64,000 nucleotides of DNA, taken from Kappaphycus alvarezii. Lineage: Eukaryota; Rhodophyta; Florideophyceae; Gigartinales; Solieriaceae. The number at the start of each line of letters is the position of its first letter. The first letter of the stretch is position 1. Shown here piece by piece: positions 43,893 through 54,999 of the stretch. Under the pieces are notes generated by a model that worked only from the letters and a program-made list of their open reading frames with translations, was not told where the DNA came from and searched no databases. Made by a program: the position numbers and the translations under genes. The stretch lies in the NCBI GenBank assembly GCA_002205965.3, contig NADL03000611.1:496001-560000 (forward strand), given 5' to 3'.

Positions 43893-44446
43893 TGCAAAAT
43901 AATTGGGATAGGTAGATCCAAATAATAATAAATAGTTCCAACTTGAATAAATAAATAAATGCCACAATCGGACTTAGAATGAATAATGAATAGAAAACCA
44001 AATTTAATAATATCTGATCGAGGGGAATATTTCGATAGCCCGAGGATGTAAAAATATTTCTAACAACCTAGACTACTTATACTCTACGCCAGGGTGAACC
44101 TGCTACAAAAATCAGGTGAGCCGTTCAATAATTTTGGTAGACATAATTTAGGCTCAGCAATAATTATTGCAGTATTTTCCAGGTAAGCAATCATCCAGAT
44201 AATAATTTGTTGGTAGCATAAATGTAGTAATTATAGCCTGTATAATATAAAAACCCAACTGTAGGACATAAAAATTATTTCACACTGAATTCAGCATAAA
44301 ATAGTGCCAGTGTAAAATAGATAAAATTATTCCTTGATGATTCATAATAAATATAAATTGTGGGCCTCAATAAAAATATTGCTCCACAATTCAGCATCAA
44401 TGTAGGACACCGGGATAGAGATTAAAATATTTGGTCAATTTTCACA
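43893..44446 (-). repeat. 5' LTR of the copia element
   Basis: Canonical ends: on the minus strand TGTGAAAATTG...TTTTGCA. Length 554 bp, 99 percent identical to the 3' LTR by direct comparison (five differences). Confidence 0.93.
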
Positions 44447-44451
44447 TTGTA

Positions 44452-45285
44452 TCGTTGGGGTCCGCAAAGCGGCTTGGCATCCTGTCTCGTAGCACGTCTT
44501 TTAATAGAACGACTCATGACTCGTGATTGCAGTATGAAGGGAAATTTATTATGAGTCCCTCCTGCAAAAGTGCATCCGCAACTCCAGAATTACCACCATA
44601 ATCTGCCGCACTCAGATGCGATGCACGGGTACTTTTCCGGCTCCAGTATTTGCGATATCTAACTTTCAAATGTATCAAAACGTCATCCTGGGGAGCAGTG
44701 CCTATTCCACGTTTTGATGTTGGCTGCGAAAGTTCTCTTATCGCCCCTAAGTAATTTAGATCCTAGGATTTGTTTTTTTGACCAAAACAGTGGTTAGTTC
44801 AATCCTTTAGTCTTTTTTCGCTCTTGAGGTTACGATTTCGCCCATATGCAACATGTATTACAAAGGACAGGCATAACTTTTGTCGTTTCTATTCATGCTT
44901 TTCACACGTTTAGCATACACCGGGGGATAGTCGAACCGCACCTTTCAAATATTAAAGAACCAAATCGCAAGCACAATGTACGATTAAATTGCTCTTCCAC
45001 AACGGACTTACTCAAGCATTCACGCTGTTACCGCAACGGTCCTTCTCATTTTCGGGACTTTCATAGCTAGTACGACGATCTTGCCTCTAACACCTGTGCC
45101 TACTTTCTCGCGCCCTCTGCATAAATGCAAGGTCGTCTATTTAGTAATTATCCGTCTCTTTCAAAATAACCCCACTCTATCCAACCTTCGGCTCACCTAC
45201 GTTAACGCTTTCGCCAGTACTTACGTCCTTATTGCTATTCTTCAAGCTCCCACGATTTGTTTGTCGGAGCTTTTCCTAGTCTCAA
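44452..45285. other. No recognisable gene
   Basis: Plus-strand open frames at 44846-45335 show no domain on their own. They may be the degraded upstream part of the reverse-transcriptase relic that follows. Confidence 0.35.
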
Positions 45286-45289
45286 AAAA

Positions 45290-45660
45290 CTTCATCCCGT
45301 TTCTCTGTGCCCATTTTTGCTGGAGCTCTTATTAATGATATTTTCGTCACTTCCGCCAAAAATGCTGCCCTTGCACTGTCTATTGGCTCCCCAAATCAAG
45401 ATATTGCTGACTCATTATTGGCATAATCGTTCGTCGATGACACTTCTCAAGGTGCACTAATGAACGTATATGGCGTCTTCATGAGTTTCCTCGGCAGTGC
45501 CATGTATGGCAGAATTAATGTCGCAATGGTACGAACGGCACGTCAACAGGCTATTGGAGAGGGTCAAGCTACAAATTCAGGGGGATCGAAGATAAAACTG
45601 GCCAAATTCCTCCTGTGGTCAACTAATCCTATTGAACTTGTATTTGTTGATCCTTCGTAA
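45290..45660 (+). pseudogene. Possible reverse-transcriptase fragment
   Basis: Read across one stop, the plus strand gives LINDIFVTSAKNAALALSI, SFVDDTSQGAL (a candidate F-V-D-D palm motif, about 45430-45463), then ATNSGGSKIKLAKFLLWS, which resembles the SGG...L...K region after the palm in some protist and algal reverse transcriptases. The match is weak and rests on two short motifs. Confidence 0.3.
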
Positions 45661-46242
45661 TGCGGGGATAGAGAAATTTTCAAGTGGAATGAGTTGCGAA
45701 ATCAGTAATGGAAATTGCGTTCCCTCATATTAGATTGTCACATGTGTCCAAATACATTTTCAGCTGATTTACCATTAACACTGGATATCTGCGTTTGCGG
45801 TACCTGTTGATGGTGGTGGTAAATCTTTATGGGTTGTACAATGTTGCACAGAGGCGTGCGGAGGGTATTCATAAATTAACTACGGATGCGGGCGGCGGGT
45901 AGAAACCTGTCGCGCCTGCATTATTTGCAGACAAAACGCAAAACGGGTAACGAAGTCGCGGAGCTCCTGTTGAGGGGAGTTACCTGTTGAAGCGATTATA
46001 TGCTGCGAATTTTCCCAAGTCTTGCAAGCATATCAAACAAATTGTAACTCAGTATCAAAAGGTGTCATTACTACTTGCAGCAATAATAGCCGTCAAGTCC
46101 GACTATTCAACCTTTTCAGTTATTTCGGAAACTCCTTTTATTTCAAGAACATCAAGCGTCGGTCATTAGTCGGAGCGTCGACTTTACGGCACCTGCAAGC
46201 AACGGAATCACAATGCATATACAAGCATATCATCGAGGTGAT

Positions 46243-47911
46243 CTACGAACCCATGTAGGAAGACTGCTCAATCTTATCCGGCAACTCGGGAATTGCAACC
46301 TCAAAGCGTGATTGGATAGCCTTCAACACAGTAGAGTCCGCCTCTGATGACACGAAAGAAATTGCTAACCCTTTCGTCCCAAAGCGACCTGCACGTCCAA
46401 CCCTATGCAAGTAGCTGTCCGGATCCGAGGCCATGTCATAGTTGATCACGATGTTAACGCGTTCAATATCTATACCTCGACCAAATATTTCTGTGCTACC
46501 AAAATTCGCTTTTTGAAATCCTTGAAGTCCTTGTACCTTCTGATGCGCTCCTCTTGCTTAATTGCGGAGTGAATGTCCACGGAGGGGAAATTACATTCAA
46601 TGAGGAGCTTATTCAGCTCAATTGCCCTCGCCACACTTTTGACAAAAATCACAACCTGATTAAATTCCAATGCATCAAGTATGTCGGTCAGCTTCCTGTT
46701 CTTTGCAGACTCTTCAAGTTTCACAAAATGTTGCAAGAGACCATGCAGAGTCAATTTGGTCGCGTCATCAACAAACACCTCCACTGGGGTCTGCATGAAT
46801 TTCTTCGAGACAATTCGCATCTCCTTGGAAAGAGTAGCAGTGAACATCATGACCTGCTTCTCATGTGGTGTCTCTTTGAATATCGCCTGCACGTCTCGAC
46901 GCATTCCGAGTTCCTCCAGTACCTTGTCACATTCATCCAAAACAAAATACTTGATCTTGTTCAAAATCAAAACTTTCTGTTTGACAAGATCCTTGAGTCT
47001 CCCAGGGGTGCCGACCACAATGTGCGGGTGTTTGATTTTAGCAAATCCCTGTGCTGACGAACTGGGACACCGCCATAAATGACGGAGGTGCGAATCTTTG
47101 GGAGGTATTTTGCGAAGCGTTCAAACTCATGAGCAATTTGGTAGGCTAACTCCCTTGTGTGTGCAAGGACAATGCAGCTGACCTGACCGTCTACAGGCTC
47201 AATCTGCTGCAGTACGGCCAGTGTAAAACACAGCAGTTTTTCCCATACCTGACTTTGCTTGGCAGAGGACATCCATACGAGGATTGCTTGTGGGATGCAC
47301 TCATGCTGCACCTCCGAGGGATGTTCAAAGCCGCAGTCTTGAATAGCTCGAAGGAGCTCATCTTTAAGGAAAAAATCTTTGAAGCCGGCAGAATGGACTC
47401 CGACATAGGTTCCCCTGCGCCAGAAAGAATTCAAGTCAGACAGTAGTAGCAACCGAAAAATGATATCACGAAGTACCACAGAGAAAGGAACGAATTAGAG
47501 ATGGTCAGTATCTTTAGCTAAGTTCTGTTCTCCTCGCTCACAAGAAAACAGGAAATTGGCCGGGCCCCGCCTCACTAATTGCCGTAACAAAGAATCGCAA
47601 GAGAAGTGACTCCGATGGTAAGGGTTTCAATGCCCTGTTAGGATGCGCGGGGCAATATTAGATAAATCATGACATAAGGCAGTTGAAGAGGATGGCAGGT
47701 AGTTGTTGCGCAGGCGGGGCTCGGCCAGTTTTGGTGCAGCAGTCAGGGGATACGAAAAACGAAGGGCGAATAGAGATGCATTAGCGCACTTTTTGTTAGA
47801 ATCCTTGCCTTTCTCAGAGGCCACTTCGTTGGACACCGTCTCATCTTCTTCTTCATAATCAACCAAATCCCCATCGCTAAGGTCGTCAGGCACTTGATCC
47901 TTTCCAGACAT
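46243..47911 (-). CDS. SUB2: DEAD-box RNA helicase UAP56/Sub2 (DDX39)
   Basis: Spliceosome and mRNA-export helicase (TREX complex). Exon 1 (47911-47790) encodes the acidic N-terminus ([16 protein letters not shown]). A 375-bp intron (47789-47415, GTGCGC...CGCAG) leads to exon 2 starting [20 protein letters not shown], the signature entry to the helicase core. Motifs seen: Q-motif region GFEHPSEVQ, motif I AKSGMGKT (after frame correction), [16 protein letters not shown], motif II DECD (DECD rather than DEAD is typical of this subfamily), TATLSKEM (motif III as TAT), VIFVKS, INYD and [10 protein letters not shown]. The frame changes near 47279, 47226, 47027 and 46495: three look like missing bases and one like an extra T. 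All motifs survive, so sequence error is more likely than decay. Confidence 0.93.
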
Positions 47912-48162
47912 GATTAGTTGAGAGTGGAAACGGTGTATTGACGAAAAGTTTTTGTATTTTGAGGTCTTTGGGAACTCAGAGATGGTTTGTGGAAAGTTGG
48001 AAGAGCTAGGTAACTGGAGAGAGTTCTAAAGGCAGATTCATATGCGTGTCGAAAAGCAGATTTATATACGGGTCTTCTGGTGTCAAAAACCTGGTCTTGC
48101 CGATGTCCGCCAAAATTTGAAGTTGCACGGGTGGTTGACTGTTTAACTCTACACCTGAACAA

Positions 48163-50290
48163 GGAACTGAAAATGGGCTAGTGGGTTGAATTTTGTCATC
48201 ATTTCAAAAAATCCATCTGCTACCGACGGGTGTGGCACTTGTACAAGGAAAAAATAAAAAGTACAAGAAAACATTGTACGGCACATGCTCTTGTTCAATA
48301 TCGCAAACCAACTGTCAACAACCGCTCAGGGGTTTTAAGAATGCTATTTAAATTTCCGAAATGGTAGTTTGAATCAATAATATCCGGACGCAGAAGTTTT
48401 CGTTGTCCTTTCTGGCCTTTACGCTACTACTCATTAGCACCGCAAATGACTCAAAATTTCAACGCCTTCGTTCATGAAATCCTTTGCAACAGCTTTCCTT
48501 CATAACGACAATAATATTCATGGATCTCTTCATCGCAAGAGCCCCCGTTCTCGCAACAGTGCCCTCTCCGACAATCATGCAGGCCACTCACTCGATTCCC
48601 CTCCCGCCGCTCCTGCTTGCGCCCCCACCCCACATAACTTCCCACAGTGGCCCCCCCCGCTATCCCTTGGAAGCGGCTCGTCTCCGTCAGGGAATCCAGC
48701 AATACCAATGCCAGCACTGTGGCTGTATCATTTATATTCTAGTATAAAGTAAGTCCAAACGCTTATTGTGCTGTACAGTTCGTGGAAGCCCTTCCCATAT
48801 AGACTGAACTGCCGATATTTACATGCATTTCTCAACGTGTTTTGCGGCTAAACCCGGCAGCCTGAGAAGAATCACCAATCATCTTTTCGGTAAGGCCACA
48901 ATCTATGTTGACATCCGTCCCTCACCAAGGCCTTGCTCGAAACGCACTGTTGCTGTAAGCCCAAGTACGGATACCGAATGTTTTCATTATGTGAGCAACA
49001 TGCTCCAAGGTGAACAATTTCTTTAATTCTCAGGTTTCCTGTCAAAACAAGTTTATTTGTTGGAGACCCGCAGTAGTCTCTTGCCAAACAACAAGATCGC
49101 GCTTATGTCAGTGAGTGTACAGCAGTAAAGCTAAATTCATTATACGCTGATTGTGTTTTACTCGCATCTGCATATTTTCAAAATTTGAGCGGCCGGGTTC
49201 AGTTGTCCGAACCTTTTTGTGAGCCTGTATTTGACCTGATTAAAATGATGAGCCGGGCGAAGAGGACTCGTCCTGCTGAGAAAAGAGCTGCCGTTACTCG
49301 ATTGCATACCCCAACCTGGTGCATAAAAATCGTTGGACGACGAAAGAGTGATAACCCCGGCCTGTATTGCGTATGTTGTGCATGTTGCAGTGCAAATGTG
49401 TATACACACCTATCCAGTCATAATCCTACTTTTCATTGTTTTAGAAAAATTGCATCACATTTACATGCCTTAAGGCTGGCCTCACACCAGCCCTGTGAGG
49501 TCGTACCTCATCACTCTGCCTCATTTCAGACTCTCTAATACACAGACCTGTCGCCCTAGTCTTCGGAAAATAGCCGTCCTGCATCCCTAATCAATAAAGC
49601 AACCCAATCCCCCTCCATTTACATAAACTCCAAGGAAAAGTTGGAGCTTTGGAAATTGTAAAAGCTATGGCACTGAGACAAATCGCATCCACATTCTTAA
49701 AGCGGGAACAGCTGCTGTCTTTCTAACTAGGGGAGAGTCTAGAGGCATTGATTGTTATTCAGAATGTTCGCTAAAGATGGCACGGGCAGAAAGTAAATGT
49801 ATGGGGAAAAAAGGGAGGTTCTTTATTGAGATGTATGATTGGCTGGAACCCATTTGGAGTTGTAATTCTGAATGTCATATTAAATACATTTACCGATGGT
49901 CGAAGCAATGTACAAATAGTCAATCTACAGTGTTGACATCCTCACCGCGATTAGGAAGGTGACAGGAGGATGGAACGCACTTTTTGCCTTCTGCATAAAA
50001 CAATTGTGTTATGCTTTGTTTCAGCGAGGGTTTTTCCGGGGAAGCTGGCGTAACATGCAGTGGAGAACAGCTTTGCCAGCAAATGATTCGATACTTTAAT
50101 GATTACAGTGTTAGCCACAAGTAGATTGGTATGGATAAGCCATTGAATCCCCAGGAGGAGGATGCAGTTGGAGGCGCAATCGGGATGCATACTGGCACGG
50201 AGAGCGACGAGGAGGGCAAGGAATACCTCCCAAGTATCAAGGGCGAGCCTAGGCCACTGTACTGTATGTGCATCAGTTGCTCTTTGACGC
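48163..50290. other. No recognisable gene
   Basis: Overlapping open frames on both strands at 48472-48752 and 49158-49538 have low-complexity or Cys-rich translations without a family. A GTAC motif (GCTGTACAGTTC) is at about 48770, upstream of SUB2. Confidence 0.35.
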
Positions 50291-50304
50291 CTTCGACATG
50301 TTAA

Positions 50305-50530
50305 ATGAGGGGATTCGGAAGACTCACTGATAGCTTCGAGGTTCCCCTCCTGGTTCCCGACACCGAGCTACGACCCGCTGACATCCTCGTCCATCTACCA
50401 GCAGCTCCCGACGGCACTATGAAGCTCCCTGGTCCCTGTAACAAAGTCACTGACCTGGAACGTGTACTGTCGCGTCGACAGACGCCCCATTCCGACAACC
50501 GCACACAGGCCCCTAATTTCGAGTTCTAAC
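50305..50530 (+). pseudogene. Fragment of a LINE C-terminal region
   Basis: The plus strand encodes ELRPADILVHLPAAPDGTMK, a block found in the C-terminal domain of LINE-type polyproteins (R-P-A-D-I-L-V). It faces the other LINE at 50.8-52.3 kb and is a separate, opposite-strand remnant. Confidence 0.45.
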
Positions 50531-50721
50531 CGCTGGCCTTTGGTCCCTTGGTTTCGCCTTCCCCCGCTCCTATTCTCTTCATGGAGGATCTGTATCCGTG
50601 CATCGCGGAGAAGTAGACATCAGTTGGAGTTATCCGCACGCGCATCCAACGGCGCATCCAACGGCGCATTAGATTCGCGATGTGGTCGTCTATCGTACAA
50701 TCCATCTGTTCGCGCATGTGA

Positions 50722-50795
50722 GTGCACGTGGCCGACGTGGACCACCCGGTTGGCTCTTAGCTAGTGGTATAATCGGATCCTGCAGCGGACACCTG
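50722..50795 (+). repeat. Dispersed repeat, copy 2 (copy 1 at 31488-31560)
   Basis: Shares GTGCACGTGGCCGACGTGGA plus the following ten bases with one mismatch, then weaker similarity. It lies just outside the 3' end of the LINE. Confidence 0.75.
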
Positions 50796-50805
50796 TCATA
50801 CTGGG

Positions 50806-52346
50806 AGGGGGGAATTTTTGGGTTATTTTAATGCATGGAAGATGTGGTCGGTTATATCCACGCGGCTAATGCGTTATGTGGAATAAGTCGTCGCTGATGG
50901 TAACACTACAGTACAGTACATGACCTTCCTTACAGAGCCGGCTCAATGCCGGCGAGCAGGCATGCCGCGTTGGACATGACGGCCGCAGCAGCGTGCCTTT
51001 GGGTAAGCACCGCTCTAACCATCCCATAGGTCTTCATCGCTCGAACGGCCACGTTCCGCGCGACATCGGTTAGCACCGCGTACGCGTCTGGGTGCCAGCC
51101 TCCAAGGGTGGATATTGGGATAGGCACAAGCCTCCCTCTAGTAGCATTCGCGAGCAGTGGTTCATACCTTCTACGTTTGGCGGAGATGGCTGCGTTGAGG
51201 GAGGTGAGTGGGTTGAAAGTACGCACTCTCCTATTGGAGGGCGCAAGGGGATTGACGAACGTGACGTCAAAAAAGTCCGTTCCTCCGTTGCTACCCATTG
51301 CCTCGATATCCGGCCTTGTGCGGTGAAGCCCCTGTCGCCGCTCGATAGCCGGATGACGGGCCGCCTTCTGGAGGTCTTGGGCGAGGAGGACGACTTGACG
51401 GTCGTGTCGTCGGGTGCGGTGCCCACCATGCAGGCAGTGCATGAGGTGATCCCGTGGCAGTCGAGGACCTCAGGGCAGTTTGGGCGTGGGCACGGCGTGT
51501 CTGGGGCGAAGAGCGGGACTTGGAGGTAGTACTGGAGCCACACTGAGAACTCACGGGCGTCAATATTGGTCTTGAGGCCGGGGCACGGAGCACAATAGAC
51601 CCATTCCTTTGCGCCGGGAAGGCCCATAGAAGCCCGGAAAGCTTGCCTTCGTTGGTCGCCGAGAGGGATCTCTTCTTGAACTGCCGCATGGACTGCTTCT
51701 GTTAGTGTCTTTTGCGGAGGGGTTTTGCTTGAGCAGAATACACTAAAGGGTAGGAGTCGTGAGGGCAGGCAGGAGATCGACCATATTCGGTGGGCGCGGA
51801 CGGCATCATTGTATGTCCAAAGATCCGTGATGGGTGCCGGCAAGATACCGGTGGCCAGCCTGTTGGCAGCTGCGCTGGAGGCAAGGAAAGCGGCCCCAGC
51901 GATGCTTTTCGCCGATGTGAACCCTAAACGAGGGTGGGTTTCTTAGGGTCCTGGGGTTTCACCGGTAGTTGGAGTTCTCGGAATATATCCGAGTCCAGTA
52001 CTCCTCCGGCGAGTGTCCGGAGACATCGCTCTATCATGGCGTCAAACATAGCGGCGCCCTCCGCCGTGCAAGAGGGTGGCACCACACGAAGGAGGTATCC
52101 TATCTTGCATACCCCGAAGCAATTGCGCAAAAGCTGAAAAGCCACTTGCGTATTGTTAATGTCTGACAGCTTCGAGGAACGGTTCAAGGACTGGACGTGG
52201 GTGGTGAAGAATTTGTTCGTCCAGTCCGAGGAACCGACGGGGGCGTTTAGGACACGTGTACCCTCGCTATATTCTTGCCTCAGCTCCTTCGGGTATAAGC
52301 ATTGAACGGACGCCGGCGGCGTCATACTAAATGGCAAAGCGATCAT
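50806..52346 (-). mobile_element. LINE-type retroelement, 5'-truncated, C-terminal part and 3' UTR
   Basis: The minus strand reads in order: 52346-51924, the segment after the RT palm (DWTNKFFTTHVQSL, DINNTQVAFQLLRNCFGVCK, then YLLRVVPPS); 51843-51291, SMGLPGAKEWVYCAPCPGLK, FSVWLQYYLQVPLF and a Cys/His cluster (CPRPNCPEVLDCHGITSCTAC); and 51442-50930, RHDRQVVLLAQDLQ then FFDVTFVNPLAP and a helical end. These steps need frame changes near 51690 and 51350. The catalytic RT core is missing. The stop is followed by a 3' UTR shared with the short copy at 37668-37800. Confidence 0.7.
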
Positions 52347-52853
52347 TTACTGACCGACTATCAAAGTTCAGATCTAACTGAATGATCCACATTGGTGACA
52401 TACTGTACGTCCAGGACCAAATCGCCCTGCATGCTTACCAGCTCACTTTCCGCCCTGTTGGTAAGCAAGTTTTGCTCAAATTATTGCAGAATAGTAAGTT
52501 TTAGATCACAGAAATCATAACAAAAGTGCACTGCTAGGGTTCAACTGTAATGCAAGAGCTATAGAGGTGCTCATACCGTATTGCACTGTAAGTGACGAGG
52601 GTTACAACGCTGCTAAATATTTTTCTGCCCCTTGCGACTGTGAAACATCATCCTGATCGCCTGAAATCCTGTTCAACATGAACAGCTTTTCGTATGATGC
52701 AGAACCCATCGACGCGTATATTTGCAATACAAGAGGCAACCCTGAGAAGCCGTTCGAGATCCTCCTCATCGTTCCAACTACCAACAGTATCTCCTTATCA
52801 ACAAAAACTCTCAAGTGCAGCCCTATCGCTACTTCCTCATCGCCCGTCATAAC

Positions 52854-53746
52854 ATGAGATTCCATCGCCTAGTACGTCAGTCAAACAGACACATACAACT
52901 AGACCTCATTTCCTCGCACACAGCTTCTTACACATTCAACTCCTATCTGCACCCTTCCCACCACTCCGCTGTCCATGTCCCGTCATTTAGGACGATGTCC
53001 TAGGTCTCTCGAAATGCATCGGTGCTCTCATTATTCTCAACGGCCCTCATCTCGAGGCTGATCTTTTAAATCTTGTATGGCCTCTGTCGCCTCACCCTGT
53101 GAAATACCCCATCATCTGCGCAGATGGTGGCGCCAACCTACTCTACAACCTCACTCATTCCACAAAGCCCACCGATAATGACATAAGCATCCGCTTACAA
53201 CACATCCCCAACTGCATTGTCGGTGACCTCGACTCGGTAAAACCGCCAGTCAAACAATGGTACCAAGCGCGTGGCACCCAGATCATACAACAGTCCAGTC
53301 AGGATTCCAATGACTTTCAAAAAGCACTGCGCGTCGCAGAGTCATTAATCACCAACCCACAGCTACCCGTTGTGGTTATCGGCGGCTGGGGCGGCCGCAT
53401 GGACCAGACCCTGGGTAACTTGAATACCCTAATCTGTGCCGCTGAATCACATCGCGACGTGTATTGGGTCGATGGAGCGAATGTCGTGTTGGCCTTGGAA
53501 AAGGGCTTGCATCATATTAGTGTCGATGCATCCAGAGAGGGTCCGTTTTGTGGCTTGGTACCGTTCGGTGCCCCTGCAGAAAGGGTGACGACGGAGGGGC
53601 TCAAGTGGAACTTGGATGCCCAAAAGTTGGAGTGCGGTTCGGGCGGCTTGATAAGTACATCGAATGAGATTGTCGAGCCAGTGGTGGTGGTCGAGACATC
53701 GAGCTCCTTGATTTGGACCTCGGAGTTGAGGATACGCGGTGAATAG
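52854..53746 (+). CDS. Thiamine pyrophosphokinase
   Basis: Makes thiamine diphosphate from thiamine and ATP. Exon 1 is 52854-52871 (MRFHRL), the intron 52872-52990 (119 bp, GTACGT...TTTAG), and exon 2 52991-53746, giving 257 residues, a usual size for eukaryotic enzymes. The catalytic domain shows ALIILNGP, IICADGGANLLYN, VGDLDSV, QDSNDFQKAL and VIGGWGGRMDQTLGNLNTL. The thiamine-binding domain follows with CGLVPFGAPAERVTTEGLKWNL and GGLISTSNE, ending LIWTSELRIRGE. These match the TPK signature order (ADGGANR, GDFDS, QDxTDFxK, GGxxGRxDQ, TxGLKW, STSN). The start is inferred from the splice model: the large exon itself has no upstream ATG in frame. Confidence 0.93.
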
Positions 53747-53872
53747 TGCCCCGAGTTGGTAACTGGCTCGCTCTACCACGAGATATCTGTCGCCTTTTAC
53801 TTTCTATACTTCCGTTGACTGCACAAGCTGTAAGATATGATGGGCTAACGGGTTCTGCATTTGCTCACGCGC

Positions 53873-54880
53873 TTAGTTGTTAATGAGCAATATGGTGCTC
53901 TTGTTCTTTCCCCGCACATGCTTCAACGAGCCCACGTGTCGTAACACATTGATCACCGACTTGACGGTGGAATCAATTCGCAACTTTCCGAATCCCTTAA
54001 TTTCCGCCTCTGTTAGATACAGCATTCCTTTTGTTTCTTCGCATTCATTTTCCTTCAACTCCTGATACAAATCCTTTTCACCAGGACTCATTTCCCGATA
54101 CCCCTTGCGTAGCAGCCGGTACTTGTCGGCGGCAATCTTATTCAAGCTCTGAGTTACACGTTCTATTTTGTCCAGAGTCAACCTCCCTTTTACATACTGC
54201 GGCGCCGAGCTCAATTCGCTGTTTGTCACAGACCGAATTACTGGCAGCCCTGTATCTCCTGTCGACTCCTTCCTTGACCCCGATTTACCCTTTGCACTCT
54301 GCGCTGATGCCGCATTTTTTGACTGTTTCTTGACAACCCTAGCCTTCTCTTCAGTCGCCACGAATGACTTCCGCTCCGATAGAGCAACGAGTGGGATCTT
54401 GTCTCGTTCCTCCGTACTAACGGAGTCAACGACGTGTTCGTGGACGACATTTTCTTTATTCACAGCATGAAAGTCGTCCTGATGCTCCTCATCGTCGCCC
54501 AACTTCAACTGATCTGCAACCTCTGACGGTATTTGTAATTTCATAAGCTCTAGACGGTCCTTTTGGGTTGCAACAGCATTTTGCAGAGTTTGCAGTTGTG
54601 ACAGCTGTGAGCGTTCCTCAGCGACGTACCGAGCGAGGTTACGGACGGATTTTTCGAGGTCGACAATAGCGTCTGCGATTTGTTTGATCCAAGGGTACAT
54701 TTGGCGACGACTAGCCTCGTCGCCCTTGCGGGTGCGCAGAAGCAATAGTTGATGCATAGTGAGAATGTCGCGGTTGAAGAGGTTTTGCCATTCTGCCAGG
54801 GGGTTGGATTCGGGGCGGTCGTTGGATTCATCGTAGGTGGGAGGAGATAAGTGCAAGGAAGGTGAGAAAGCAGTCGGCAA
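53873..54880 (-). CDS. SKA1: Spindle and kinetochore-associated protein 1 (SKA1)
   Basis: A kinetochore protein that tracks depolymerising microtubules as part of the Ska complex. The N-terminal half is a coiled coil (about residues 30-120), which in the family binds SKA2/SKA3. A variable acidic/Lys-rich linker follows. The C-terminal 125 residues match the winged-helix microtubule-binding domain: APQYVKGRLTLDKIERV, LNKIAADKYRLL, GMLYLTEAEIKGFGKL and SVINVLRHVGSLKHVRG. At up to 335 residues it is longer than human SKA1 (255), mostly in the linker. No ATG precedes LAEWQNLFNRDI in this frame back to a stop near 54926; the frame opens with TTG, so the true start probably lies in another exon or beyond a missing base. 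Stop at 53873-53875; it converges with the thiamine pyrophosphokinase gene. Confidence 0.85.
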   Translation of the reverse strand: MPTAFSPSLHLSPPTYDESNDRPESNPLAEWQNLFNRDILTMHQLLLLRTRKGDEASRRQMYPWIKQIADAIVDLEKSVRNLARYVAEERSQLSQLQTLQNAVATQKDRLELMKLQIPSEVADQLKLGDDEEHQDDFHAVNKENVVHEHVVDSVSTEERDKIPLVALSERKSFVATEEKARVVKKQSKNAASAQSAKGKSGSRKESTGDTGLPVIRSVTNSELSSAPQYVKGRLTLDKIERVTQSLNKIAADKYRLLRKGYREMSPGEKDLYQELKENECEETKGMLYLTEAEIKGFGKLRIDSTVKSVINVLRHVGSLKHVRGKNKSTILLINN

Positions 54881-54999
54881 CAGAAGTCGGATAGTTGGGT
54901 GTGGGGAAGATGTTGCCGCACTATGTTATGCAGAATGCTGGATGTGAGCAATGTTGCAAGTCTTGTTAAAATATTGAATTTTCAAATTCAAAATAAATT

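Larger units (their letters stand above)
38894..44446 (-). mobile_element. Near-complete Ty1/copia retrotransposon (5.55 kb, possibly GalEa-like)
   Basis: Two 554-bp LTRs (38894-39447 and 43893-44446) differ at only five positions. They are flanked by the 5-bp duplication TTGTA (38889-38893 and 44447-44451). The element is transcribed on the minus strand in the order LTR, primer-binding site, gag-protease, integrase, reverse transcriptase-RNase H, polypurine tract, LTR; integrase before RT defines Ty1/copia. Three minus-one frame shifts and one stop break the single ORF expected for such elements. The RT block ARIAPHGNEDKK recalls the GalEa-type elements of aquatic animals and red algae, a match made from memory. 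The two nearly identical LTRs imply a recent insertion. Confidence 0.93.

Noticed and set aside
42115..43967. Programmed frameshift between gag-protease and integrase in the copia element
   Set aside because: Three successive shifts all equal one missing base, and the same kind of loss occurs in host genes. Ty1-like programmed shifting normally occurs once, between gag and pol. Sequence error or decay is simpler.
48472..48752. Small Pro-rich frames on both strands
   Set aside because: Both strands are open because of C-rich low-complexity DNA; no start context or domain favours either.
52602..52865. Minus-strand 87-codon open frame with protein-like composition
   Set aside because: It overlaps the first exon of thiamine pyrophosphokinase on the other strand and shows no domain. 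It is more likely an antisense shadow of upstream sequence.
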